DNA from: Latrodectus hesperus
Lineage: Eukaryota > Arthropoda > Arachnida > Araneae > Theridiidae
Direction of reading: 5' to 3'
Length of the DNA stretch: 64,000 bases
Assembly (NCBI GenBank): GCA_037975125.1
Contig: CM075853.1
Span: 54,134,958-54,198,957, forward strand
Shown in pieces: positions 27,199-37,310 of the stretch. Position 1 is the stretch's first letter. Each line of letters starts with the position of its first letter. The notes beneath the pieces were generated by a model. It made no database searches and was not told the DNA's origin. It worked only from the letters and a program-made list of their open reading frames with translations. Position numbers and translations under genes: made by a program.

Positions 27199-29973
27199 TT
27201 ACTCTACATTACGATAAGGAGCTAATCTATCATAATGTACTACCTTTGGTTTTGAAGAAGATGATTTTCTTATACGAACCACGACGTCGTTCAGTCTTTT
27301 TAGGACTGTGTAGGGACCTTCCCAGTTGGCTTGCAACTTTGGAGAAAGTCCTTTACGTCGAATCGGGTTCCACAACCAAACTTTGTCACCTTCTTGAAAT
27401 TCACGTCCTGTCGCTCTTGTGTCATACCTTATCTTCATTCTCTCGGTCGTCAGGTTGATTCGGTCTCGAGCGAAGTTATGGACATCTTCAAGACGTGCCT
27501 GAAGGTCTCGAAGGTATTCCTCTGGCGATGAAGATGTATCCGGTGGACGACCAAACTGAAGATCACAAGGGAGACGAAGTTCGCGACCAAAGAGCATCTG
27601 TGAAGGAGTATATCCGGTAGTCTCATGGACAGCACTGCGATATGCAAGCAGAAACAGCGGTAGCTTCAAATCCCAATCTTGCTGATTTCTGGAAACCATA
27701 AGTGAGAGATTATTCAAGATGGTTCTGTTAAATCTCTCTACCATGCCGTCCGATTGTGGGTGTAGTGGCGTGGTCTGCGTCTTGTCTATTCCGAGAATTT
27801 GACACATTCCTTTAAACACAACAGAGGTGAAATTTGTCCCTTGATCAGAATGGATTTGTAAGGGTGTGCCGAATCTGGAAACCCATTGATGCACTAGAAC
27901 CTCGGCTACTGTAGTCGCCTCTTGATCGGGGATTGCAAACGCTTCAGGCCACTTAGTAAAGTAGTCCATGACAACTAGTATGTATTTGTTGCCATTTGAG
28001 GATCGTGGTAAAGGACCCAAAATGTCCAATGCTATCCTCTCAAAAGGTGCTCCTACGTTGTACCGCTGCAACCTTCCTCGGCTACGTTTCTTCGGTCCTT
28101 TACGTGCCGCACAGTCATCACAAGATTGGCACCATTTCTCTACATCTTGTCTCGTTTTGCTCCAATAGAAGCGTTCTCGAACTTTCTGTAGAGTTTTCAT
28201 TACTCCGAAGTGGCCTCCAGTTGAGCTACTGTGCAATTCTTTCAAAACATCTGAAATTCTTGATTTCGGAAGAACAAGCTGCCATTTGAAATTACGTCCA
28301 TCATCGGACTCCCATTTCCTGTATAAGACACCATTTCTTATATGGAGTGAGTCCCAAAGAGCCCAATATTGCTTAGTAGCAGGACTGTAGGTGGAGATAT
28401 CCTGCCAACTTGGTCTCATACTAGAAGATTCTTTCAATTCAAGAATTGGATTTATATCTGGGTCTTCTTTTTGGGCTTCCCTAAGTCCTTCATCACTCCA
28501 TGGGTCTGGTTTTGATGGAGGTGAAACATTAACTTGCCGTACCGAAGGATTTGCTAACTGATAGTTCTTCTCTTCTCTAGAACAATATCGGCAGCTTTTG
28601 TTATACGGTTTCCTTGATAATACATCAGTATTTCCATGAAGAGTTTCTTTGCGTTGACGTATTTCCATTTTAGAAATTCCACCACCTTTTTGTTTTGGAC
28701 AGTATCTACGGATGTGTCCGACTCCACCGCAAGTCCAACACTGAATTTTCGTGTTTCTGCCACCTTTACTCAATTCTAAGCTATGGACTTTTCGCCGCAG
28801 ATCTTCAATTTGCTTTCTTAGATTACAGTCCGTATCAGTAGCAGAGACGGCTCTGATTGAGTGCCGGTCTTTACGCGCGGCCTGCTGGGCAGCCTCTATT
28901 TTATGTGCGTATACTAGGGCAGATCCAATATCTTTGACATCGGCGAGTCTAAGTGTTTTCTGTATCTCCGGATCTCGCACACTATCGATGAAGTGATGGA
29001 GAGCCAGATCTTGACGTGTCTCAGCTGGGCAGTCCGAAAATGCTAGATGGGAAAGTCGCTGAATATCGGCAGCCAATTCTTGCAGACTTTCACCCGCTTT
29101 TTGATAGCGGGACTTTAACTGTAGTCTGCTATATTCTTTAGTGCACTTATCTCCAAACCGCAGCTCAAGCGCACTCGATAGGGCTTGGAAATCGTGCCTC
29201 TGCTCCTCCGGAAGCGTCTCGAGGATGTCAGCCGCGTCTCCTCTTAAAGAAGCCGCCAGGTGAAAAGCTTGGGCTCGGGGATTCCATCCATTAGCTTCCG
29301 CTACCATCATAAACTGCGTCTTGTATACTTGCCAGGATGATTTCCCATCAAATGTTGAGGGTTTAATATTGGCTAGGGAAGGCACAAATGCCACGTTGGG
29401 TTCTTCATGTTTGTTTGACATTTGCTTCTCCAAGCGTTCAATCTTCTTATTCATATTGTCTAATGCTCCTTCAACGTTTTCTTCTATCTCCAGAACTTTA
29501 GTTTCAACTGAAGTTACCTTATCTTCCATTGCATTTATCTTCTCCTGAATGATGTTGGTGAATTCTTCTTTAACACTTACAATGTCCTTCTTAAGTTCCT
29601 TTTTAAGCTCCTCCTGTCCAGATTTTATCTCTTTCATCACCTCGGTTTTAATCTCTTCTTGTCCAGCTTTCATCTCCTCCTGTCCAGATTTTATCTCTTT
29701 CATCATCTCGGTTTTAATCTCTTCTTGTCCAGCTTTCATCTCTTCTTGTCTAGCTTTCATCTCTTCTTGTCCAGCTTTCATCTCTTCTTGTCCAGCTTTC
29801 ATCTCAGCCATCTGCTCCGATAATTTTTCGAGAAGACTTTTCATTAAATCCATATCCATTTTTCTTGTGACACGCTGCATCAACTCTTCAACCCCGATTC
29901 TGACACCAATTGTACCGAGCTCCACGGGTTCGTGTCGATTGAGAGTTGAATAAAGCAACCACTTAATGAACAC
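27199..29973 (-). CDS. Gag-integrase fusion polyprotein of the LTR element
   Basis: A 924-codon uninterrupted frame. Residues about 40-190 are a charged coiled-coil-like region with repeated MKAGQEE heptads. A Gag capsid-like region follows, then a CCHC zinc knuckle (C412, C415, H420, C425). Directly after, at about 427-448, the sequence jumps to the end of RNase H (HGNTDVLSRKP). It then continues through the integrase zinc domain (H581, H588, C618, C621) and the integrase core D650, D710, E746. The last two are 35 residues apart, as in DD35E enzymes. Protease, reverse transcriptase and most of RNase H are absent. The listed first Met lies in the 5' LTR; Met32 or Met39 (29880 or 29859) is the likelier Gag start. 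Integration with enzymes supplied by a relative is plausible but unproven. Confidence 0.93.
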   Translation of the reverse strand: MFIKWLLYSTLNRHEPVELGTIGVRIGVEELMQRVTRKMDMDLMKSLLEKLSEQMAEMKAGQEEMKAGQEEMKARQEEMKAGQEEIKTEMMKEIKSGQEEMKAGQEEIKTEVMKEIKSGQEELKKELKKDIVSVKEEFTNIIQEKINAMEDKVTSVETKVLEIEENVEGALDNMNKKIERLEKQMSNKHEEPNVAFVPSLANIKPSTFDGKSSWQVYKTQFMMVAEANGWNPRAQAFHLAASLRGDAADILETLPEEQRHDFQALSSALELRFGDKCTKEYSRLQLKSRYQKAGESLQELAADIQRLSHLAFSDCPAETRQDLALHHFIDSVRDPEIQKTLRLADVKDIGSALVYAHKIEAAQQAARKDRHSIRAVSATDTDCNLRKQIEDLRRKVHSLELSKGGRNTKIQCWTCGGVGHIRRYCPKQKGGGISKMEIRQRKETLHGNTDVLSRKPYNKSCRYCSREEKNYQLANPSVRQVNVSPPSKPDPWSDEGLREAQKEDPDINPILELKESSSMRPSWQDISTYSPATKQYWALWDSLHIRNGVLYRKWESDDGRNFKWQLVLPKSRISDVLKELHSSSTGGHFGVMKTLQKVRERFYWSKTRQDVEKWCQSCDDCAARKGPKKRSRGRLQRYNVGAPFERIALDILGPLPRSSNGNKYILVVMDYFTKWPEAFAIPDQEATTVAEVLVHQWVSRFGTPLQIHSDQGTNFTSVVFKGMCQILGIDKTQTTPLHPQSDGMVERFNRTILNNLSLMVSRNQQDWDLKLPLFLLAYRSAVHETTGYTPSQMLFGRELRLPCDLQFGRPPDTSSSPEEYLRDLQARLEDVHNFARDRINLTTERMKIRYDTRATGREFQEGDKVWLWNPIRRKGLSPKLQANWEGPYTVLKRLNDVVVRIRKSSSSKPKVVHYDRLAPYRNVE
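29610..29812 (-). repeat. 21-bp coding repeats in gag
   Basis: Repeated units such as CTTCTTGTCCAGCTTTCATCT (plus strand) encode the MKAGQEE heptads. Five or more units occur with variants (MKARQEE, IKSGQEE). In-frame repeat growth would change the coiled-coil length without breaking the frame. Confidence 0.85.
29891..29908 (-). other. Primer-binding site
   Basis: TGGTGTCAGAATCGGGGT on the element strand, two bases from the 5' LTR. TGG pairs with a tRNA 3' CCA. The TGTCAGAA that follows resembles the Leu-tRNA-type site used by some Gypsy-group elements; that tRNA assignment is from memory and tentative. Confidence 0.7.
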
Positions 29974-30188
29974 AAGACTTTTATTCGTAAAAATCTCACT
30001 TGATTAACGAAATTCCCGCTGTAACAATCACAATTATACAGCTACAATTCGTCAGATATAATAAGAAACAGCTTCTAGTCACAGGTCTCAAATATCTCAG
30101 ACAGAGAACAACTAGCAGACACAACTAATCGTCTTCACTCAATGACTGTCTTCACCAAAACTATACTACTCCTCCATGTCGGGCTGCG

Positions 30189-30198
30189 GTATTTATAC
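30189..30198 (-). promoter_or_regulatory. TATA box of the 5' LTR
   Basis: GTATAAATAC on the element strand, upstream of the Gag-integrase frame. This is the expected promoter core for element transcription. Confidence 0.72.
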
Positions 30199-30311
30199 CT
30201 GACTTGGCGGAGAAATCTACCCATTTCGCCAAGGTTCTGGAAGCTTCTAGGCTATCTCGAAAAATATTGGTCCTAGAGCTTAGGTGATGGATGTTTCCAG
30301 AAGTATCGATT

Positions 30312-30391
30312 TCTCGCCAAGTCGCCAAAAATCTCGCCAACCGTCGCCAAGTCGCCAAGAATCTCGCCAACTGTCGCCAAGTCGCCAAATC
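30312..30391 (-). repeat. U3 tandem repeats, 5' LTR copy
   Basis: The same repeat block as in the 3' LTR, identical in sequence, upstream of the TATA box. Confidence 0.75.
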
Positions 30392-30517
30392 ATTAGGAAA
30401 TCCGCTTTTAAACTACAACACGTCTAAATACCGCAATTTTTGCCCAAAATGTGAGAATTTCTGATTTGTCTGAGATATTTTAAGACAAATATAATCATTA
30501 TTTACAAATTTGTAACA

Positions 30518-30521
30518 ATAT
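30518..30521. repeat. Target-site duplication of the LTR element, right
   Basis: ATAT, matching 26401-26404. Confidence 0.6.
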
Positions 30522-30889
30522 AATGATTTTTTCTCTTCAAACTTTACTTCATACAAATAGTGATAAATATTTATATGCTGTATGAACTTGTCTGAGGCAT
30601 TTTGCTGTGTATTAGTTACGAAATATAAACTACTGTTTTTAATTAATATAATAAACAAATATAGGAAAAACAAAATAGACCTGTACTAAATCTTTAAAAT
30701 GTGATTTTAATCGTATATTTTTAATTTGATATTCTGAAACTATAAAATTCATGACATTAATTACATTAAATCTTCTTTTCAAATGTAAAACTATACAGCC
30801 TTGTTATAAATACACGTTACTATATAGTCAAGATTACAAACTTTTTTAATTAGATACCAACATAAGCTTTAGGCAAAAATTATATACGC

Positions 30890-30893
30890 ATAG

Positions 30894-30963
<70 letters not shown>

Positions 30964-31007
30964 CTATATATATTGTTCCAATTTAATATATATATATATT
31001 AAATTGG
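30890..31007. repeat. Nested AT hairpins with (AT)n core
   Basis: An (AT)n array (30899-30959) is bounded by TAGAACAATA on the left and TATTGTTCTA on the right, so the whole block is an inverted repeat. A separate perfect 30-bp palindrome follows at 30978-31007, with arms CCAATTTAATATATA. Such DNA can extrude cruciforms. Confidence 0.85.
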
Positions 31008-33614
31008 AAATACAAAGAGAATAAATTTCAAACAATTAAAAATATTTAAAAGCTAGAGAAAATGTTCATAAGGAATTCATTTTTCCATGACCTGTTCAAA
31101 ATTTTAATGATGATGTACTTCTTAACAATTATCTTTCTCTAAATAGAAAGATAGACTTAAAAAATTAATGAAGTAAGAAAAAACCCTCAAGTGCAAATTG
31201 AAAATGGAAAAATATATTTTTAAATGCTAACGATTGGTTGACGCACACCATTTTTTAAAATGATTCATTTTTTTTTCCTTTCTAAAATATTTTCTTGCGG
31301 AATAATGAGATTAGCCAGTTTTAATTTGATACATTCTATCTGCGCCTGTTCCTCAAAAGTAAGCGGATGCATATTATGTCACGCATGTTTCAATGTCAAC
31401 ACCGTTTCCGAGCGACTTGAAGTTGTGACACGAGAACATTATTTACATACGCGCCACAACTGTTACATAAGGAAGCTCGGCTTATTAAAATAGTTATTTG
31501 AATAAACAACCTTCGGCTTTGGCAATGGATTTGCGATGTTGGACCATCGCCAGCGTTCAAAAGGTGCTGCCATACCCCTGACGCAATGTGTGAAACTGCT
31601 GGATGGAAGCTTTTAATCTCATTTTGTCCGAAAAAGCTCGACCTTCGGCAGACCACAAGTCTCGCATCTGATTTCTCATTATTACTTCTTTTTTTTATTT
31701 CCTTGTTTTTTTTAAGTTTAAACCCCCACCCCTTCCTCTTATAATAGAGTTTTCCTGTCAAGGCCGGTCAACAATTCGCGATCCGCTTCACGATTTCTTC
31801 ATTTTTAATATCATTTTGTTCTCCCACTAAAAATGAAACTGCTTAAATTGTTCAGACTTTTTTGAATCAAGATGGCGATGTTGTCAAGTACCGAGACTAT
31901 ATTTCTCTTGTAGTTTACTGGCAAAACTTATTTGAAGAGATTTATTTTTGTATGTAATTGTGTGTATGTAAACTTTTTTTTTAATTCATAAGTACGAAAA
32001 GATTTACCTAATGCGAAGATTATATTTTGTCTACGCGTTGGACTCCAGATGAAAATATTAATTTTATTATGTTGTTTACGCTTCTATTTTTACATGACTA
32101 CGTCTCTTTAATATCGAAAGGTTATCTCTGTTGAACAACGGTTCTTAGAATTAATTAGCAAGGATGAGCAAGTCACATCTGTTCTATTAGTAAATATGTT
32201 AGTTATATACGAAAAAGCGCCCTCTAACTAGTACACACACTAACATTTTGAAACCAGCTTTTCCTTACAATTCCTTGTCATCTTTCGTTTAATTTATATT
32301 CCATGGAAATTTAATTTAATTCAAAGAATTGGTTTTATTAGTTTATTCCTTTAAATAAATATTTATTAATTTTTACCATATTAATGCTGCAGTTATAGAT
32401 TGTGATAATTATTGTGTAAACTCGAGGGTCAAACAAAAGAAAAAGCAAAGCCGCAAAGTAACTAAAAATACCATAAAACACTGTAAAAATATTTTTATAG
32501 ACAGAATTTAAGAAAGACGCATCTAAAAATTTGCTTAGTTGATTGTAAAACAACAAATTCTGTTAATTTCAAATGATTCAAGTTTAATCCCAAGTTATAT
32601 TTCTGAGTTTTTTTAAAAACATCATGATATTTTAAATTAAATTCTAATTAAAGTTTAAAAGAAAGAATTTTTACTGAATCAAAAAAGATACTAAATTTCA
32701 TCAGTGGACAAAATGAGCCTGAGAAATGGGTGATTTTCCGACAGGAAGTCCTTTTCCCACCAGCAAGGCCAATTATTTCCTCGGCCTGAAGTTAAAAACA
32801 TTATGAATAGTGCAGCATATTATTGGTAGCGGGAAGGCAGATTAGGACATCTAACCCTGGGCTGCACATTTAGTTCCATACTGGACATATATTAAAGCTA
32901 AAAATGAAGCAATTAGCAACAGGTGTCATCTTAATGAGAATTTTTACTGATGGAATGTTTTGTCGCTGATACTGATGGATCCACTTGTGTTGCAAATAAT
33001 GACTATACTTTGGTATTTCAAAATTTTATTCCGCTTTTAGTACTGACAAGTATGTTATTGATTTAAACTGTAAAAAAAAATAATAATGCTTATTATTATT
33101 ATTTTGCAAAATAAAAAATTTTTAATGTACTAGGAAGCAATATTTTTTTATTAAAATATTTTAAATTATTTATAACGCTTTTCTTAGCAATGTATCTAGA
33201 ATTCTTTACGATGCTAGAGTAATCAAATAAATGAAAGCTTATTACAGTGTTTCCAATGATAACCATAAACAACCTTCAATTAAGCTTATTAGTTTTCAAA
33301 GAAGATAAAAAAAAATTTCAAAAATATAAAAAGAGAAATAACAAAAATGTAACTTTCATTATATCATTATTCTTCAAATGAAGTATTAGAGACTTACTTC
33401 TTCCAGTTTTTAAAGATCCTTTAAATTATTTCTATCTCATGATTATAAAATAGAACGACTTTTACATTTTTTAGACAGAATTGAATATAACAAACATTGC
33501 TAATATTTATGCATAATTGATTTATTCAAGTGTGAAATTCCAATATACATTCTTTTTTAATGTATAATATTGTCTTGTTGGCAATATAGTTTTTAAACAC
33601 ACAAAAATAAAGTA
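31008..33614. other. Gene-less DNA with two less AT-rich patches
   Basis: No recognised gene. The patch 31370-31680 carries a 121-codon minus-strand frame (31396-31761) with no known motif. The patch 32700-32890 is also GC-richer. Either could be conserved non-coding DNA; composition is the only support. Confidence 0.4.
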
Positions 33615-34474
33615 CAGGTAACCCTCCTATAACACTGTAGTTAGGTTCCAAGAAAATGCCGTGTTGTGTGAAATCGTGTTGTATGAGACCCAGAACTAGT
33701 ACAAAAAGGGGGATTACGTTCCAAAAACTTATTAAAAACAAATATTTTCTTTAATTCGATTTAAAAACTTAATTTTTATTAAATAATAAATGTATATGCA
33801 ACACAAAGTAAGAAAAAAATATTTTAATCTAACGCAACCCTAATTTAATGAATTTATTCGTCGTCACTGCTCAGTACAATCAACCGAGAACATTTTTTGG
33901 GTGGAACGATATCGCTTTCACTTTCAGTACTTTTTTCTCTATTTTAAGTTTTTGTATGTTTTCACCTCTTAAAAAAATCTGTAAACGAACTTTGCTGACT
34001 AGTTCTTACTAGGTCATTGCAAATTTCGCGGTATGGAGTTAAACAGCTTTGCAGCTCCCTTTTGAATTTTCGACTTCTTTCCGTGGAAGGGTCTGTTTTC
34101 AAGAAAAATAACTCGAGATTTTCCACTAAACATAGGCCTTCTTGTAATTCTTTTAACGTTAAATTCTTAACTGCACAATCTTCAACAGAGTCCTCAAAAT
34201 TTATTTGATTTGCATCCAGGGATGCCATTTCCATCAAATCCACTTCGTCAACTTCTTCTTCCACTAATAATTCTTGAATGTCTTCAGTAGCCATATCCAC
34301 AAAACCTTTGCCTCCGATTGATTTAGCGACTTTTAATATGGCACCAATTTCCGCCGACCGATAACAAGCTCTAACATTGGAACAAAACCGTGATATAGGA
34401 TGACGTGTTGTAGGAATTTTCCCGCAATTTACGAATCGTGTTATAGCGAAACGGTGTTATAGGAGGGTTACCTG
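33615..34474 (-). mobile_element. Internally deleted pogo/Tigger-like DNA transposon
   Basis: An 860-bp element with perfect 21-bp terminal inverted repeats (CAGGTAACCC... at 33615-33635, mirrored at 34454-34474) and TA on both sides, the duplication expected for Tc1/mariner/pogo insertion. Inside is the C-terminal part of a Tigger-type transposase; the catalytic domain is missing. It is therefore a non-autonomous deletion derivative that would need a transposase supplied in trans. Confidence 0.88.
33962..34425 (-). pseudogene. Tigger-type transposase C-terminal fragment
   Basis: The minus-strand frame is open from about 34425 to the stop at 33962-33964, with the first ATG at 34300. It holds an acidic stretch (EDIQELLVEEEVDEVDLMEM), a DPSTERSRKFKREL segment and a C-terminal YREI...TDFFKR ending. 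Together these resemble the tail of pogo/Tigger transposases downstream of the catalytic core. No DNA-binding or catalytic Asp region is present, so it cannot be an active enzyme. Whether the short peptide is made is unknown. Confidence 0.75.
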
Positions 34475-36980
34475 TATTACAGAAACTAAATTTATGAGTA
34501 ACAGGCAAAAAAAAAGTTGTAATCTTTCAACTATCTGTCTTAGATTGGCAAGTCTTCGAACGCTATTCTGAATTTAGTCATTGCTTATCAAGGCATTATA
34601 TAGTTCATTTATGTTTTTTGTAGCTAAACAATTTTTTTCTCTTTCTTATAAATATTATAGATTTATTACTTTTATAATTTATGTATTTACTAATACATTT
34701 ATTAATTTTCCTTGGAGAGTTTAAAAATAAGATATGAAACACGTCATTCCAGCTAAAGCAAATTTATTTCATCGTGTTATTGGGTAAAAAAGGTTTGCTG
34801 GTTTTGTCTTCTTTCTTTCTAACATAAAATTAAATTTTAGAAATCTAAGAGGCATAGTTATTATTCTCTGGTGCTGTTGACAAATAGCTGATAGTTTTGA
34901 TAATTTCCTATTTATAGGATTTAAGAGTCCTTTCTTATCAGGAAAAATCAAATCTTCATGAAAAATAATAATTACAAAGAGTAAGTAAAGAGTTTTTAAA
35001 AGAATAGGATCCGAAAATACTACGGCGATGGATCTGCAATCCGTTCTGAAGGTCAGCGGCAAGTTGAAATTATTTTATGGCCGCCATTACCTCTTGTAAT
35101 CTGAAACGTCTTTCCGATAGCAAAGCGGCGGGCACTTCCTGCGTTCTCTCTGAACTCCCCTCTGATGTCATAAATTTTATGGAAAGAGACAGGGGTCGGC
35201 CTCCTCCCCAAAGTTCACTTTGAGTTGCTAGGGCCTTTGCCAATTAAAACTTCGCGGTAAACAAGTCTGCATAGCTACGACTTTGTTTGTAGAACCTTCC
35301 AGCGTAAAAGGAAGCCCTGATGGAATCTGACAACATATTGAAATCACTTCATTTCTCGGGGCTTTTTTTTCTTTTCTGAAGAAGGAATATTTCGAAATAA
35401 CTATTAAAATTTTAGATAAATAGTTCATAAGAAGATATAAAGAGTCCGTGATACACAAAAATGAATGAAACATAAGATAAACAGATTCGGATCACCAAAT
35501 CTTGGAATTAATATTTATTAACATGGAAAAAATTAGAAAAAAATATTTTATTAATCTTTTTCCAGTCCTACTCAAATGAACTGATATTAAAAGGCATTGG
35601 ATTAATTAAATTTAATCAATTGAGAGCTGTGATAATTCAATCAAGCTTTGTGTTTTTATTGACGGAGAACAGCTATAATATTTTAATTTCTATATATAAC
35701 TTAATATTATGCCATGCAGGTATACTGCACATGATTTCAATATGTCTTGCGAAATCATCTCACATTATCTATAAAAGGTGTATGATTGGACATTTTGGAA
35801 ATTCAAATTTCGAATTGTCTTTAAGAATAGTAAATAAATAACAATATATTTATTTATTGGGAGAGAGAGATAAAATAACCAACACAGGCAATTTTTAGCC
35901 ATTTTTTGGACCAAAAATTTGATTTTATATACAGAGATGAATTTCTTTTTTTTTTTTTAATTCTTTAATTTTTCTTTTATTTAAAAAAAATTGGATGTTG
36001 AGATCTTTCCATGAAATAGTTAATGTATCCAAAACCTGAAATTCTATCGAATAAAATCTTTTTATTGCTATTTTATAGAGCATTCAAGGTTTAAGTAGCA
36101 TTAAGAATTCTTGGTTTAAATGAATTGGCAATTTTATTTCTATAAAGTATTCATGAAAACAATTATTGATTAAACGACTAATAGGGTGGTTAGTGATAGC
36201 TAATATAAAAATTAATACATCTTACTGTAGGGTACATTTGAAAAAAACATTTACAGTATAAATAGAAATAAAACAACAGAACTGAAAAAAACAATTCTAG
36301 TATGAATTAAATTAAGATATTCAAGTGCAAATTTTAATAATTTATTTATGTATTTAAACCAGAATCCACACACATTCTTCTAATAATCTAAATAAATACC
36401 TATAATCTGTTTATATTACCAATCATGCAATAGTAAATTAAAAATACTCAACAATATTTTTAAAAAATAGTTTATTCCGGTAATTATTCGCGAACGATTT
36501 TTAGAGCAAAGTTTTTAAAGATTTTCACTCTTTAAGAACTTTGTATTAAAAATCCATAATTTTTATCGTTTAAAATTTTTTTAGAAATATTTAATATCAT
36601 AATATATTTAGCTCCATTAAAAATGGATTTTAAATGGAATTTCGTTTTTCATTATATTTTCTGTCTGGGCACAATAAACAAACCAATTCAAAAATATTAA
36701 TACTTTATAGACAATTTTACAACTAAACGTCATATGTATTAGAATTTTTTTAACCGCAATGTTGGGTTTTTATTTTTATCATTCCTTCAATTTTAAAACT
36801 TAATGCCTTTGGTAATTTATTCACACAAAAATAAATTAATTAAAATCATACATTTTATTATTCAAAAATGTAAAAAATCAGTATAAGTACTCTTGATGCA
36901 TAATTGCAAGGAAATTGATTTATAAAGGGTTAGCACCAAAATATAAAAACAGTATTTTCACTTTTTCAAATCATGTACTG
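34475..36980. other. Gene-less DNA with a GC-richer patch at 35090-35330
   Basis: No recognised gene. The patch at 35090-35330 stands out from the AT background and holds a TGATGTCAT word (near 35162), close to a CRE/AP-1-type site. It is a candidate conserved non-coding element on composition only. Confidence 0.4.
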
Positions 36981-37310
36981 GCAAGCTGGAATTTTTCCAT
37001 TTGGTTCTGGTGTTGCTGATGGGTTTTTTTTCCCATTTGCACCAATAAATCTACCATACTTGTTTTGCTCTTTCCGACCTTGAACCAGATCCCCTTAACC
37101 CCCAGCTGAGGGTTATTGTATCTGTGAACCATTCACATAGCCAATGGGCAGTTGCAGAGGACACAGTCCCTGGTTTAGTTGGCTTTAGGGGTCAAATGAA
37201 GAGTTCCCAAGGACTTTTTCAAGGAACGGACCCATTTCCGTTTTAAGGGATAAAGGGGTTTTTTCTTATTCAAGAGAAGATGTTTAAAAACTGAAAATTT
37301 ATCCCTTCGT
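36981..37310. other. GC-richer island, unclassified
   Basis: About 300 bp of clearly less AT-rich sequence, with no open frame over 60 codons and no B box. It may be a fragment of an untranslated part of a retroelement or a conserved non-coding block. I cannot tell which. Confidence 0.35.

Larger units (their letters stand above)
26405..30517 (-). mobile_element. Gypsy-type LTR retrotransposon, deleted in pol
   Basis: A 4,113-bp element on the minus strand with two 607-bp LTRs, TG...CA ends, a primer-binding site next to the 5' LTR (29891-29908), a polypurine tract next to the 3' LTR (27012-27024) and ATAT flanks. The LTRs differ at 6 of 607 positions by my alignment, so the insertion is young. 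The internal region is only 2,899 bp, against roughly 5 kb expected for a full gag-pol element. Its one long ORF runs from Gag straight into integrase, with no protease, reverse transcriptase or RNase H. It could move only with enzymes from a full-length relative. No env-like frame is seen. Confidence 0.95.
29911..30517 (-). repeat. 5' LTR of the Gypsy-type element
   Basis: A 607-bp copy of the terminal repeat, holding the active-side promoter: U3 repeats (30312-30391), TATA box (30189-30198) and AATAAA signal (29980-29985). Six substitutions separate it from the 3' LTR and there are no indels. Confidence 0.96.

Noticed and set aside
27199..29973. Plus-strand frames of 66-134 codons opposite the Gag-integrase ORF
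   Set aside because: They are antisense shadows; the minus frame carries clear zinc-knuckle and integrase motifs.
26405..30517. Endogenous retrovirus with env
   Set aside because: No frame between integrase and the 3' LTR; the stop codon is less than 200 bp from the LTR.
31396..31761. 121-codon minus-strand frame
   Set aside because: Lys-rich start, no domain, and no splice or promoter context I could support. I kept it only as part of a GC-richer patch.
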